Shown here: positions 17,344 to 25,771 of the stretch, one piece after another
Layout: the number at the start of each line of letters is the position of its first letter
Numbering within the stretch: the first letter of the stretch is position 1
Source of the DNA: an uncultured Flavobacteriaceae bacterium
GTDB lineage: Bacteria; Bacteroidota; Bacteroidia; Flavobacteriales; Flavobacteriaceae
Direction: 5' to 3'
Assembly: GCA_947500445.1 (NCBI GenBank)
Contig: CANMSB010000012.1
Span: 1 to 64,000, forward strand
Length of the DNA stretch: 64,000 nucleotides
Translations under genes and position numbers: made by a program
The notes under the pieces: model-generated
Told to the model about the DNA's origin: nothing
What the model saw: only the letters and a program-made list of their open reading frames with translations
The model's database searches: none

Positions 17344-17722
17344 AGTTTAACGCTGAAATAGATTGTCCAAAAACCAGCTTAAATTCCCTCACGGACATTT
17401 CGGAACAAGCAACAGCATCATTTATGGAGTAGGCAATTGAAAGGTGACCGCTCTATTAACCATTCAAATAGCTTGGTCGATTACGGTAAAGTATGATACC
17501 GATATTGTGTTCAATAAGCCGAATGCTCTGGCCCTATAAAAGCGGTCACTACATACCGTTGGAAACACCCTATTTGGTGTCGCGCACGATTTTAGCGCTG
17601 CTGAGGGAAACCACTGTACAAAAAGATACCTTAACGCCCCATCGATACCAAAACGATTCGCCCCTTGTTGATAAATAGGGGTAACTTCATTTCGGTTTTT
17701 CCGTTTAATAAAGGGCAATTTT

Positions 17723-17730
17723 TATCTTTG
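17723..17730 (+). promoter_or_regulatory. dnaX -7 promoter box
   Basis: TATCTTTG matches TAnnTTTG and lies 36 bases before the TTG at 17767. It falls inside the upstream extension of the frame, which supports TTG 17767 over the ATG at 17665 as the start. The -33 region is only T-rich. Confidence 0.6.
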
Positions 17731-17766
17731 TTACACTCGTTTTCAAGAACTAAACACAGTCCCTTT

Positions 17767-19884
17767 TTGGAACCATTTATCGTATCAGCCCGCAAGTATC
17801 GGCCCCAAACGTTTAACGATGTTGTTGGGCAACAATCCATTACCAATACCCTGACCAATGCCATTGACAATAATCATTTGGCACAGGCATTGCTCTTTTG
17901 CGGTCCCCGGGGTGTCGGTAAAACGACCTGTGCCCGTATTTTGGCCAAAAAAATCAATTCGGACGGTACCGAAAGGCCCGATGAGGATTTTGCCTTTAAT
18001 GTGTTCGAACTCGATGCCGCATCCAATAACTCGGTGGACGATATCCGCAGTCTGATCGATCAGGTACGCATTCCGCCCCAAGTGGGCAAATACAAGGTGT
18101 ACATTATCGATGAAGTACACATGCTCTCCCAATCCGCGTTCAACGCCTTTCTAAAGACCTTGGAAGAGCCCCCCAAACATGCGGTGTTCATATTGGCGAC
18201 CACCGAAAAGCACAAAATTATCCCTACCATCCTATCCCGATGTCAAATTTTCGATTTTAAGAGAATTACGGTAAAGGATGCGGCCAATTATCTAAAGTAT
18301 ATTGCCGAGAACCAAGGAATAAGCGCCGAAGAGGACGCGCTCCATATTATTGCCCAAAAAGCGGACGGTGCCATGCGGGACGCACTTTCTATTTTTGACC
18401 GGGTGGTCAGTTTTTCGGGCAAACAACTCACCCGAAAAGCGGTGACCGAAAATTTGAACGTACTGGATTACGACACCTATTTTTCGGCAACGGACTTTTT
18501 ACTGCAAAACGATATCCCTTCAGTGCTTTTACTGTTCAACAAAACGCTTTCGCTGGGGTTTGATGGGCACCATTTTATTAGTGGACTGGCTTCGCACTTT
18601 CGGGACCTTATGGTCTGCCAACACCCGGGCACCATTTCCCTTTTGGAAGTAGGCGACGTGGCGCAGCAAAAGTACATGCAACAGGCCGGCCAGGTCAATC
18701 AATCCTTTTTATTAAAAGCGCTGGATTTGGCGAATACCTGCGACCTACAGTACAAATCCAGTAAAAATCAACGGTTGCTGGTAGAACTGACCTTGATGAA
18801 GTTGGCCTCCATTACCTATAACGGAGAAAAAAAAAATCCTGAGTCGATAGCCCTGGCCAACAAAACGGTCGATTTTATCGCTCCGGCCTCTTTTTTCAAG
18901 GACAGAAGCCCTAAAACGGCAGTCGCTACCGAAATCACCCAAGTACCGCAACCCGACACCGACACGAAAAGTGTTGTTCACCAAGAACAGTTGCCCGCCC
19001 CAGAAACCGAGATGGCAACAGCTAGCGCGGAGAACGTTGCCGCTCCTTTAAAAGCACCCAAACCGGATACGGTTCCACCTCCAGAAGCCGTTTCCGAAAC
19101 GGTACAACCGGTAAGTGCCGAAATAACGCCCCAAACGTTCGGCCCTGTAACACCCACCATAGCGTTAGCCTCACCATCGCTTCAAGAGGAAACCCCGACT
19201 TGGAACAAAACGGATAACCAGCCCGTACCGACCGAAGAGATCGCGCCGGCAACACTGGAAGAAAACGGTAACGTACAACTTGATACGGCGCCCACCATGG
19301 AAGCTCCTGTTCCCGTAGCCGAGAACACAACAGATCCAGTAACAACAAACAGTGCCGCTACGGCCGAAGTAGAAGTATTACCCACGGAAAAAAAAGAAGC
19401 TATTCCCATAGCTATAGCTCCTAAAAGGGTTTCCGGGCTTTCCCTTTCCAGCTTAAAGGCGAAAAAAGAGCATGAGCGTACAAAAAAGGAACAGGTAGTA
19501 GATGAAAAAGACCTGCCAAAAGACCCGTTTACAGAGGAAACGATGCGCGGCCACTGGAACGACTTTGTACAGCAGATAGATAAAAAAGGGCAAAAAATTC
19601 TAGCATCGAACTTGGCTACCGATGTCCCCAAACTGTTGGAGAACCACACGCTTTGGATCGAGTTGCCCAACGGGACCATGAAAAAGGAAGTGGAGCGGGA
19701 GCAATACGACCTTATGGTATACTTGCGAAGCAAACTCAACAACCACTTTATCACCTTAAAGATTACGGTAAACGAGGAAACAGCCAAGAAATTTGCGTTT
19801 ACGCCAGAAGAAAAATATGAAAAGCTTCGGGCCAAAAACCCCGCTATAGACCTATTGCGACAAGAGTTCGATTTGGACCTATGA
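17767..19884 (+). CDS. dnaX: DNA polymerase III subunit gamma/tau
   Basis: 705 residues from a TTG start, giving MEPFIVSARKYRPQTF, the standard N-terminus. AAA+ clamp-loader ATPase: Walker A GPRGVGKTT at 46-54, DEVH at 115-118, sensor-1 LATTEKHKI and the SRC motif at 157-159. The cysteine zinc module between Walker A and B, present in E. coli DnaX, is missing. A long Pro/Ala/Thr/Glu-rich linker (about 390-570) joins a C-terminal polymerase-binding domain. A run of ten A at 18827-18836, after domain III, is followed in the -1 frame by TGA at 18840-18842, so slippage would give a product of about 358 residues equivalent to gamma. It converges with, and overlaps by six bases, the gene at 19879. 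Confidence 0.93.
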   Translation: MEPFIVSARKYRPQTFNDVVGQQSITNTLTNAIDNNHLAQALLFCGPRGVGKTTCARILAKKINSDGTERPDEDFAFNVFELDAASNNSVDDIRSLIDQVRIPPQVGKYKVYIIDEVHMLSQSAFNAFLKTLEEPPKHAVFILATTEKHKIIPTILSRCQIFDFKRITVKDAANYLKYIAENQGISAEEDALHIIAQKADGAMRDALSIFDRVVSFSGKQLTRKAVTENLNVLDYDTYFSATDFLLQNDIPSVLLLFNKTLSLGFDGHHFISGLASHFRDLMVCQHPGTISLLEVGDVAQQKYMQQAGQVNQSFLLKALDLANTCDLQYKSSKNQRLLVELTLMKLASITYNGEKKNPESIALANKTVDFIAPASFFKDRSPKTAVATEITQVPQPDTDTKSVVHQEQLPAPETEMATASAENVAAPLKAPKPDTVPPPEAVSETVQPVSAEITPQTFGPVTPTIALASPSLQEETPTWNKTDNQPVPTEEIAPATLEENGNVQLDTAPTMEAPVPVAENTTDPVTTNSAATAEVEVLPTEKKEAIPIAIAPKRVSGLSLSSLKAKKEHERTKKEQVVDEKDLPKDPFTEETMRGHWNDFVQQIDKKGQKILASNLATDVPKLLENHTLWIELPNGTMKKEVEREQYDLMVYLRSKLNNHFITLKITVNEETAKKFAFTPEEKYEKLRAKNPAIDLLRQEFDLDL
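18827..18836 (+). promoter_or_regulatory. A10 slippery tract in dnaX (possible tau/gamma switch)
   Basis: GGA-GAA-AAA-AAA-AAT-CCT-GAG is the zero frame. A -1 ribosomal shift, or one extra A added by RNA polymerase, reads AAA-TCC-TGA and stops at 18840-18842. The site lies just after the clamp-loader collar domain, where gamma ends in organisms with programmed slippage. Confidence 0.55.
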
Positions 19885-20229
19885 TTTTGAAAATTGTTTT
19901 CGGGCAGCAAACAATAACAGTATTAGCGCGATAATCAACAATCCAAAAGCTTCCCTGCCTTCCTCTACATTTTTGATGTTTCCTTCCCCGATCTCGAATC
20001 CTTCGAACTGCTCGGGATAGCAATATAAAAAACCGCCCAAAGCCACTACTCCCGTAATCCACAAAAGCGCTGACGGCACCTTGTCTACGGCAAAACCCAA
20101 TGCGAGTATCCCCGCCAATGCCCATACAATGATCCAAATGAGGGAATCGGGATCGTTAAATTGCAGTCCCGCGGCAACAAAAAATAACAGCGCAAAAATA
20201 AAGCCGATAGCCTTGAACAAGATTTTCAT
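19879..20229 (-). CDS. TMEM220-family membrane protein
   Basis: 116 residues. Four hydrophobic segments; the AGLQFNDPDSLIWIIVW motif near residues 20-36 is the signature of the transmembrane-220 family. Function is unknown. Its ATG overlaps the eboF stop by four bases (ATGA, 20226-20229), so it is translationally coupled to the ebo operon and forms its last gene. Its stop codon overlaps the dnaX stop from the opposite strand. Confidence 0.75.
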   Translation of the reverse strand: MKILFKAIGFIFALLFFVAAGLQFNDPDSLIWIIVWALAGILALGFAVDKVPSALLWITGVVALGGFLYCYPEQFEGFEIGEGNIKNVEEGREAFGLLIIALILLLFAARKQFSKS

Positions 20230-21611
20230 GTAGTAGCGGTTTCGGTTAATTGTTGTTCTAAAATACGAAATACTTCCGTGGGCGCTATGGTATCGCCAGT
20301 ATTCCCAAGATTACCATCGGAAATGAGTATGGGGTAGTCCGCCTTGTTCTTTGGCTCCGTTCCATGGGACCCTTTGATCAATGTAGCATCCAAAGGAATG
20401 ATATCCATAACCGTTCTAAAACCCAATTTTTTACGAATGAGCTTCCCAATCACCTTTGGCATCACCAAAGGATCGGAGGGATCCGTCATCATTTCTACGG
20501 GATCATAACCCGGTTTTTTATGAATGTCGACCATACGGGCATAATCCGGGGCCTTTGCGTCATCGAGCCAAAAATAATAGGTAAACCAGGCGTTCTCCTT
20601 GGCCAATACCACCAGATCTCCACAACGGTCGTGCAACAGCCCAGCTTCCCGTAGTTCGGCATCGTCCCAAACGGCCGCTACACCCGGTACATTTTTAAGC
20701 AACTGCTTTACCTGTTCCTTTACCGTAACATCGTTTATATAAATATGGGCAATTTGATGGTCCGCCACTGCAAACGCTTTGCTGGCACCGGCATCCAAAA
20801 GCTCCAAACCCCGCTCCCGTCGGATGCCCAACAACCCTTCTTTTCTTAAAACGCGATTCAAATGAACGGGGGTGTCCACATTTACGATTCCGTATTCGCT
20901 CAATAAAACGATGTTGGCGTCCTTTTTCCGGTAATGTTCGATAAGCTGTTGTACAACAGCATCTATTTTCCGTAAATCTTTTGAAATGATGCTAAAATCC
21001 AACCCGTGCCGCTGCAGGTTATAGTCCAGGTGCGGCAAATAGACCAGGGTAAGGGTGGGGTCGTGCAATTCGTCCGTTCGTATGGTCGCATCCGCAATCC
21101 ACTGACTACTACGGATACTGGTCTTGGGGCCCCAGAAATTAAAAAGGGGAAAGGTTCCCAGTTCTTTCTGAAGGGTATCCCTCAACTCGGCGGGATGGGA
21201 ATACACATCCGGAATTTTCCGCCCATCGGCCAAATAGTTGGGGCGTGGGGTTACATTATAGTCCGTGGTGGCATACATATTGTACCACCAAAACAGGTTG
21301 GCACAGGTAAAATCGGGGTCGACACGCTTCATTTTTTCCCAGATTTTTTCGCGCTGGATCAATTTGTTCGATTGCCGCCAAAACTTGACTTCGCACTCGT
21401 CCTTAAAATACCAGCCATTGCCGACAATACCATGCTCGGTCGGGTACTTGCCCGTCAGGTAGGTTGCTTGTGCCGAACAAGTGACCGCAGGAAACACGGG
21501 TTTAATGAAGGTAGCGGTGCCCTTTTTCAAAAAGGCGGCGATATGCGGGGTATGTTCCCCTATTAACCGTTTCGTCAACCCGACTACATTGATTACGACC
21601 GTTTTTCTCAT
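20226..21611 (-). CDS. eboF: EboF-type alkaline phosphatase / nucleotide pyrophosphatase family protein
   Basis: 461 residues. Alkaline phosphatase superfamily (phosphodiesterase / nucleotide pyrophosphatase branch). The N-terminal KTVVINVVGLT and the block PVFPAVTCSAQATYLTGKYP (metal and nucleophile region, probably T44) with EHGIVGNGWY are present; GSHGTEPKNKADYPILI near the C-terminus supplies the metal-binding HGT. There is no signal peptide, so it is cytoplasmic. Sixth gene of a collinear eboABCDEF operon. It would hydrolyse a phosphoester intermediate of the unknown ebo pathway; the substrate is not known. Confidence 0.85.
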   Translation of the reverse strand: MRKTVVINVVGLTKRLIGEHTPHIAAFLKKGTATFIKPVFPAVTCSAQATYLTGKYPTEHGIVGNGWYFKDECEVKFWRQSNKLIQREKIWEKMKRVDPDFTCANLFWWYNMYATTDYNVTPRPNYLADGRKIPDVYSHPAELRDTLQKELGTFPLFNFWGPKTSIRSSQWIADATIRTDELHDPTLTLVYLPHLDYNLQRHGLDFSIISKDLRKIDAVVQQLIEHYRKKDANIVLLSEYGIVNVDTPVHLNRVLRKEGLLGIRRERGLELLDAGASKAFAVADHQIAHIYINDVTVKEQVKQLLKNVPGVAAVWDDAELREAGLLHDRCGDLVVLAKENAWFTYYFWLDDAKAPDYARMVDIHKKPGYDPVEMMTDPSDPLVMPKVIGKLIRKKLGFRTVMDIIPLDATLIKGSHGTEPKNKADYPILISDGNLGNTGDTIAPTEVFRILEQQLTETATT

Positions 21612-21617
21612 GGCGTG

Positions 21618-22808
21618 CTATAGTCTTTCTTTTAACCAATCGATTTCTCGTACTATGGATGCCGATAGTTCCCGTTTTAACGCTTTCGGCAGTACTTCCC
21701 AGGTATAGGTCTCAACCTCCAAATGTTCGGAAACGGGATGCTCCCTTACATACGCAAGTACCTTTAAAATATGATCTTGAGTGGAATGCAACGCATCAAA
21801 ACGTTCCAAAAAAATAGGCACATGAAAATGGGCCCGCAATTCGGTAAAAGCCTTTTTTTCTTGAAGTACCATCGGCAGGTCGTTATAAGTCGTTACCGTA
21901 TCCCCTACTTTTTCGGTTACCTGATGCAGATAGGTGGGTTCGTCAAATCGTGCCAACTCCTCCCAAATGGCGTCCTCATTTTGTGTGTCGTGCAAGATTT
22001 TTAAAGCGGCACTTACCTGTATTTTACCAATGGCGATGCCTTGATCTTTCATCTTTTGAAAGGTGTACTCAGGTTCTTCAAAGGCCAAGGAAAAATGACA
22101 GATATCGTAACAGAGCGTGATGTATCTTTTGATCAGTTTATGCGCGGCATCCTCGGGAATGCCCCGTTCGGTTTTGAGTACCTCAGCGGCGATCGGTAAA
22201 AGATAGGTATTATAAAAATGCACCACTTCCCCACTGTTCTCCAAAAGCCCATCGGGTTCCGGTTCGATATCCAAATGCAGGTACTGTTGTTTTTGCGTTT
22301 CAATGTCCAGCAGTTGCAGTACAATTTGCGCCAGATGCCCGGCCCCGCTCTCAAAAGCCCTTTCGGTAGCTTCGGTAGTTGAAAACCAGTGCTTGTAGCT
22401 TATCGGGGAGGTAGAAATACCTCCGGACATTCCGCTAGGAAGCAATACCGAAAGCTGTTCAAAAAGCCGTTTTGTGTAGACAAGGCGCTCCGGGGTTGTC
22501 CAATCCGGGGCGTGTACGGTATCCTTTACCCGTTCACCATGAAAATTACCGTATGGAAACCCGTTCATGGTAAATACGTACAGTCCATTGGCATCCAGCC
22601 ATTTTTTAAACTGTGCCATACGGGTTTCGGTAAGTTCCTCGCTTGCTTTGTTCGATAACCGCAATCCCAACCCAAAAGGATGATCCGGCGATACCTGTTC
22701 CTTTATTTTTGGGGCAAACTCCTTTAAACTGTTGAAGGTAGTTTCCCAATCGGTACCCGGGTGGATATTGGTGCAGTAACTGACGTGAAAGGTATCGTTT
22801 ATTTTCAT
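21618..22808 (-). CDS. eboE: EboE, xylose-isomerase-like TIM barrel enzyme
   Basis: 396 residues from the ATG at 22806-22808, which overlaps the eboD stop (ATGA). A longer in-frame reading upstream lies inside eboD and is rejected. TIM-barrel family with metal-ligand segments LHLDIEPEPDG and LCYDICHFSLAFE. The N-terminus FHVSYCTNIHPGTDWETT is typical of EboE (annotated as metabolite traffic protein or sugar isomerase-like). The reaction is unknown. Six bases separate it from eboF. Confidence 0.88.
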   Translation of the reverse strand: MKINDTFHVSYCTNIHPGTDWETTFNSLKEFAPKIKEQVSPDHPFGLGLRLSNKASEELTETRMAQFKKWLDANGLYVFTMNGFPYGNFHGERVKDTVHAPDWTTPERLVYTKRLFEQLSVLLPSGMSGGISTSPISYKHWFSTTEATERAFESGAGHLAQIVLQLLDIETQKQQYLHLDIEPEPDGLLENSGEVVHFYNTYLLPIAAEVLKTERGIPEDAAHKLIKRYITLCYDICHFSLAFEEPEYTFQKMKDQGIAIGKIQVSAALKILHDTQNEDAIWEELARFDEPTYLHQVTEKVGDTVTTYNDLPMVLQEKKAFTELRAHFHVPIFLERFDALHSTQDHILKVLAYVREHPVSEHLEVETYTWEVLPKALKRELSASIVREIDWLKERL

Positions 22809-23959
22809 GGGTACCTGCCGTTCAAAAAGGTGACCGCCCGTTCCATTTGGACCATATCGATACGATCGACATCGTGCTTTATTCCTATCCCTGTAATCAA
22901 CGTAATACAAAGTGTACCGCCCAAATGCTCCCGAAACTCCTGAATGCCCTTTAAAAGGGTTTGTATTTCCGCAGCATCCGAGACGGGGATAGTCAAATCG
23001 AAACCGATGCGCTCCAACACGCCGAGTATGCGCTCCAACAGCGGTTCGGTCAATAAACCGGTCAAATGGGCATAGGTAACGTCCAAAGCGATGCCCTTTG
23101 CCACTGCTTCCCCATGCCGCAACCGGTATTGGGTCATTTGCTCCATTTTGTGTGCGGCCCAATGCCCAAAATCCAATGGCCGGGACGAACCGCTCTCAAA
23201 AGGATCTCCTCCTTGCGCAATATGTTGCATGTGCATTTCCGCGCACCTATGGATCAGCAACTGCATGGTTTCCATATTGCGTTCCCTTAAGGTATCGGCC
23301 TTCTCTTCTATGAACTCAAAAAAACTACGGTCTTTGATCAAGGCTACCTTCACCGCCTCCGAAATACCGGCGATCCAATCGCGTTGTTCCAAGGTCGTTA
23401 AAAAATGACTATCGTTTATAATGGCGTACGGCAGGGCGAAAGTGCCCAAAAAATTCTTTTTTTGAAAACTGTTGATGCTGTTCTTCACCCCTACGGCCGC
23501 GTCGTTTTGTGCGAGTACCGTTGTCGGTATGCGTATGCACTTCACTCCCCTATGGGCGATGGTCGCGGCATACCCCACCATATCCACCAATGCCCCGCCA
23601 CCGATACAGACCACAAAGGAATGGCGGTCGATATGGGCATCGTTGATGGCCGTTAGCACTGCATTGAGATGGGCGGTGTCATTTTTACTCGTCTCCCCTC
23701 CCGGTAAGGTCAGCACCTCGGTAAGCAACAGTGTCTTTTCAAAAAAACTGCAATACTCCCGAATAGAAACGATAAGGTCCGGATGGCGTGCCACCACCGC
23801 TTCGTCGATAACGAACAACAAGCGGTTTTGGGTGTCTTTTTTATAACGGGCCAGCACCTCATGGAACAACGGGTTGTCCTTGGAAAACAACTGTTCGGTG
23901 AAGTACAGCGTATATCGGTATTCTACGGCAAACGACTGTGCTATTGGTTTCAACTGCAT
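22805..23959 (-). CDS. eboD: EboD, 3-dehydroquinate-synthase-like sugar phosphate cyclase
   Basis: 384 residues. NAD-dependent sugar phosphate cyclase: LPGGETSKND (NAD site), CIGGGALVDMVGYAA, RIPTTVLAQNDAAVGVKNSIN, GISEAVKVALI and RLRHGEAVAKGI, the last two carrying the zinc ligands of dehydroquinate synthase homologues. It differs from housekeeping AroB in spacing and sits in the ebo operon, so it most likely cyclises a sugar phosphate for the ebo product. Starts 9 bases after eboC. Confidence 0.9.
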   Translation of the reverse strand: MQLKPIAQSFAVEYRYTLYFTEQLFSKDNPLFHEVLARYKKDTQNRLLFVIDEAVVARHPDLIVSIREYCSFFEKTLLLTEVLTLPGGETSKNDTAHLNAVLTAINDAHIDRHSFVVCIGGGALVDMVGYAATIAHRGVKCIRIPTTVLAQNDAAVGVKNSINSFQKKNFLGTFALPYAIINDSHFLTTLEQRDWIAGISEAVKVALIKDRSFFEFIEEKADTLRERNMETMQLLIHRCAEMHMQHIAQGGDPFESGSSRPLDFGHWAAHKMEQMTQYRLRHGEAVAKGIALDVTYAHLTGLLTEPLLERILGVLERIGFDLTIPVSDAAEIQTLLKGIQEFREHLGGTLCITLITGIGIKHDVDRIDMVQMERAVTFLNGRYP

Positions 23960-23968
23960 ACTGCAAAC

Positions 23969-24862
23969 TTAAGTGACCGCAAAAAGTTTAGACAAGCCTA
24001 CGGACAGGGGCCATAAAAGTAAAATAAGCAATCCATACCACCAAGGGGCAAACCCCACGGCAAAAGCGGCATCGAGTACAATTAACGACAATACGCCCGA
24101 AATGACCGCTTTTTTTATGTTTGTGGGCGTATTTTCCTGATAGGCCGCAACCAAAGGCCTATAGACCAACACGGCTAGCATAACCAAAAAGGGGACCATC
24201 GGATACACTTTTCCAGCGGTCAAAAATATACCTCCCACAACGCCCAAAACAACGATCCCGTATAACGTTCCGGCCCATAGTAAATGCTTTTTATTGTTCC
24301 CATGTACTTCGCCCCTACTGATGAGGGTAATGGCAAAGATGTAGATCAGGGGAATACCCGCCAACCAATACAGATCGGGAACGTTTCCCAATAGGGACAT
24401 TCCCAACGCCAGATTTAGGCTTCTGCAAAAGCCCATATTCAAAGGACCCAAAAAAGCGTGTTTTTTTGCCACCCCGTCATATAACACTATGGAAAATGCC
24501 AGTACTAAAGCGATAAAGCCACTGATACTATGTACCAAAAATGCACAGCCGATTCCCAAAATGAGCAATATGGCCCCAAAGCTACTTGCCGAACGCAGCG
24601 AAACCAATCCACTGGGTATCGGTCTTTCCGGCCGCTCCACGGCGTCCAACCGATGGTCGAAAACGTCGTTGAGGACTACGCCACCAGCATATAAAAGTAC
24701 GGAAGCCAACACCAGGCAACTTCCGGGAAACAGCAAACGGGAGGGTAACGTATCCGCTGCAAACATTCCGGCCAACGCCATTCCCGCAAAAATATCGGCC
24801 GCGGCCGTAGGCAGGTTTGCCGGTCGCGCCAAGCGAAAATATCCTTTTAGGACTGCATTCAT
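23969..24862 (-). CDS. eboC: EboC, UbiA-family prenyltransferase
   Basis: 297 residues, about eight transmembrane helices. The first Asp-rich motif, with NDVFDHRLDAVERPERPIPS, matches the UbiA consensus NDxxDxxxDxxxRPxRPIPSG at about 65-85. The second Asp-rich motif is less clear. UbiA enzymes attach prenyl chains to aromatic or polar acceptors in the membrane. In the ebo operon it may make a lipid-linked intermediate. Its ATG directly abuts the eboB stop. Confidence 0.9.
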   Translation of the reverse strand: MNAVLKGYFRLARPANLPTAAADIFAGMALAGMFAADTLPSRLLFPGSCLVLASVLLYAGGVVLNDVFDHRLDAVERPERPIPSGLVSLRSASSFGAILLILGIGCAFLVHSISGFIALVLAFSIVLYDGVAKKHAFLGPLNMGFCRSLNLALGMSLLGNVPDLYWLAGIPLIYIFAITLISRGEVHGNNKKHLLWAGTLYGIVVLGVVGGIFLTAGKVYPMVPFLVMLAVLVYRPLVAAYQENTPTNIKKAVISGVLSLIVLDAAFAVGFAPWWYGLLILLLWPLSVGLSKLFAVT

Positions 24863-25771
24863 TTAAACGATCTTGTCGGAACCGGTTTTGGGTTTTTGCC
24901 CCCGCAGTACGCTATTGTCATTGAACAGCTGCGTTTGGTCCACACCTTCGGGACGCAACCAATCGGATGCTTTCATTTTTCCGTTTTTACCAAAAATATC
25001 CAAAGCGTTTTGGTAGCAGGTCTTGACCACATCTTCCTTGGAAATTCCTTTTTGGAGCATGAGTCCGGCCGTTTTTGGCACTGCTAGCGGATCGCTTACG
25101 CCCCAATCGGCGGAACTATCCACAATAACGTTATCGCTTCCATAGGTTCGCACTACTTCTACCATGCGTTCGTTGCCCATTTTAGTCTTGGGATAAATGG
25201 TAAAGGCGGCGATAAACCCGCGGTCCAATACGGCCTGCACGGTTTCTTCATTATTATGATCGATGACCACCATTCCCGGGTCGATGCCATGTTCCAAACA
25301 TACTTCCATACTCCGTATGGTACCGGCCTTCTTATCGCGGTGCGGCGTATGTACTTGTACTACCATGTTCAGTTCCTTGGCCAACTCCAGCTGCATTCGA
25401 AAATACTTATCCTCCGCCGGAGTCTGATCGTCATATCCGATTTCCCCGATGGCCACTACATTTTCCTTGTGTACATATAACGGCAGTAACTCGATCACTT
25501 GCTCCGCCAAGGCCTCGTTGTTCGCCTCTTTTGAGTTTAGCCCGATCGTGCAATAATGTTTGATACCAAACTGACTGGCCCTAAACGGTTCCCAACCGAC
25601 CAAACTGCTGAAATAATCCTGAAAAGAGCCTACCTGTGTTCTCGGTTGGCCCAACCAGAACGAAGGTTCAATAATTGCGACCACCCCGGCCCTGGCCATG
25701 GCCTCATAGTCGTCGGTCGTGCGCGACGTCATGTGTACGTGCGGATCTATAAATCGTAAGTTCGTATTCAT
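24863..25771 (-). CDS. eboB: EboB, TatD-like metal-dependent hydrolase
   Basis: 302 residues. Amidohydrolase superfamily barrel: the N-terminal HxH metal site FIDPHVHMTSRTTDD, VQVHTPHRDK, VVIDHNNEET and the late Asp in VIVDSSADWG. Resembles TatD nucleases, but EboB proteins form their own group tied to the ebo cluster. Start overlaps the eboA stop (ATGA, 25768-25771). Confidence 0.88.
   Translation of the reverse strand: MNTNLRFIDPHVHMTSRTTDDYEAMARAGVVAIIEPSFWLGQPRTQVGSFQDYFSSLVGWEPFRASQFGIKHYCTIGLNSKEANNEALAEQVIELLPLYVHKENVVAIGEIGYDDQTPAEDKYFRMQLELAKELNMVVQVHTPHRDKKAGTIRSMEVCLEHGIDPGMVVIDHNNEETVQAVLDRGFIAAFTIYPKTKMGNERMVEVVRTYGSDNVIVDSSADWGVSDPLAVPKTAGLMLQKGISKEDVVKTCYQNALDIFGKNGKMKASDWLRPEGVDQTQLFNDNSVLRGQKPKTGSDKIV

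Larger units (their letters stand above)
16912..17766. other. Gap containing the MITE-like element and dnaX promoter
   Basis: No gene is supported between the DinB gene and the dnaX start. Contents are the 185-bp element with terminal inverted repeats (17159-17343) and, at the right edge, the dnaX promoter box. The remainder (16912-17158 and 17344-17700) shows short unrelated open frames only. Confidence 0.5.

Noticed and set aside
22809-23162. Upstream extension of the eboE frame into eboD
   Set aside because: The added 118 residues are arginine/glycine-rich antiframe sequence of eboD. The ATG at 22806-22808 overlaps the eboD stop and gives the conserved EboE N-terminus.
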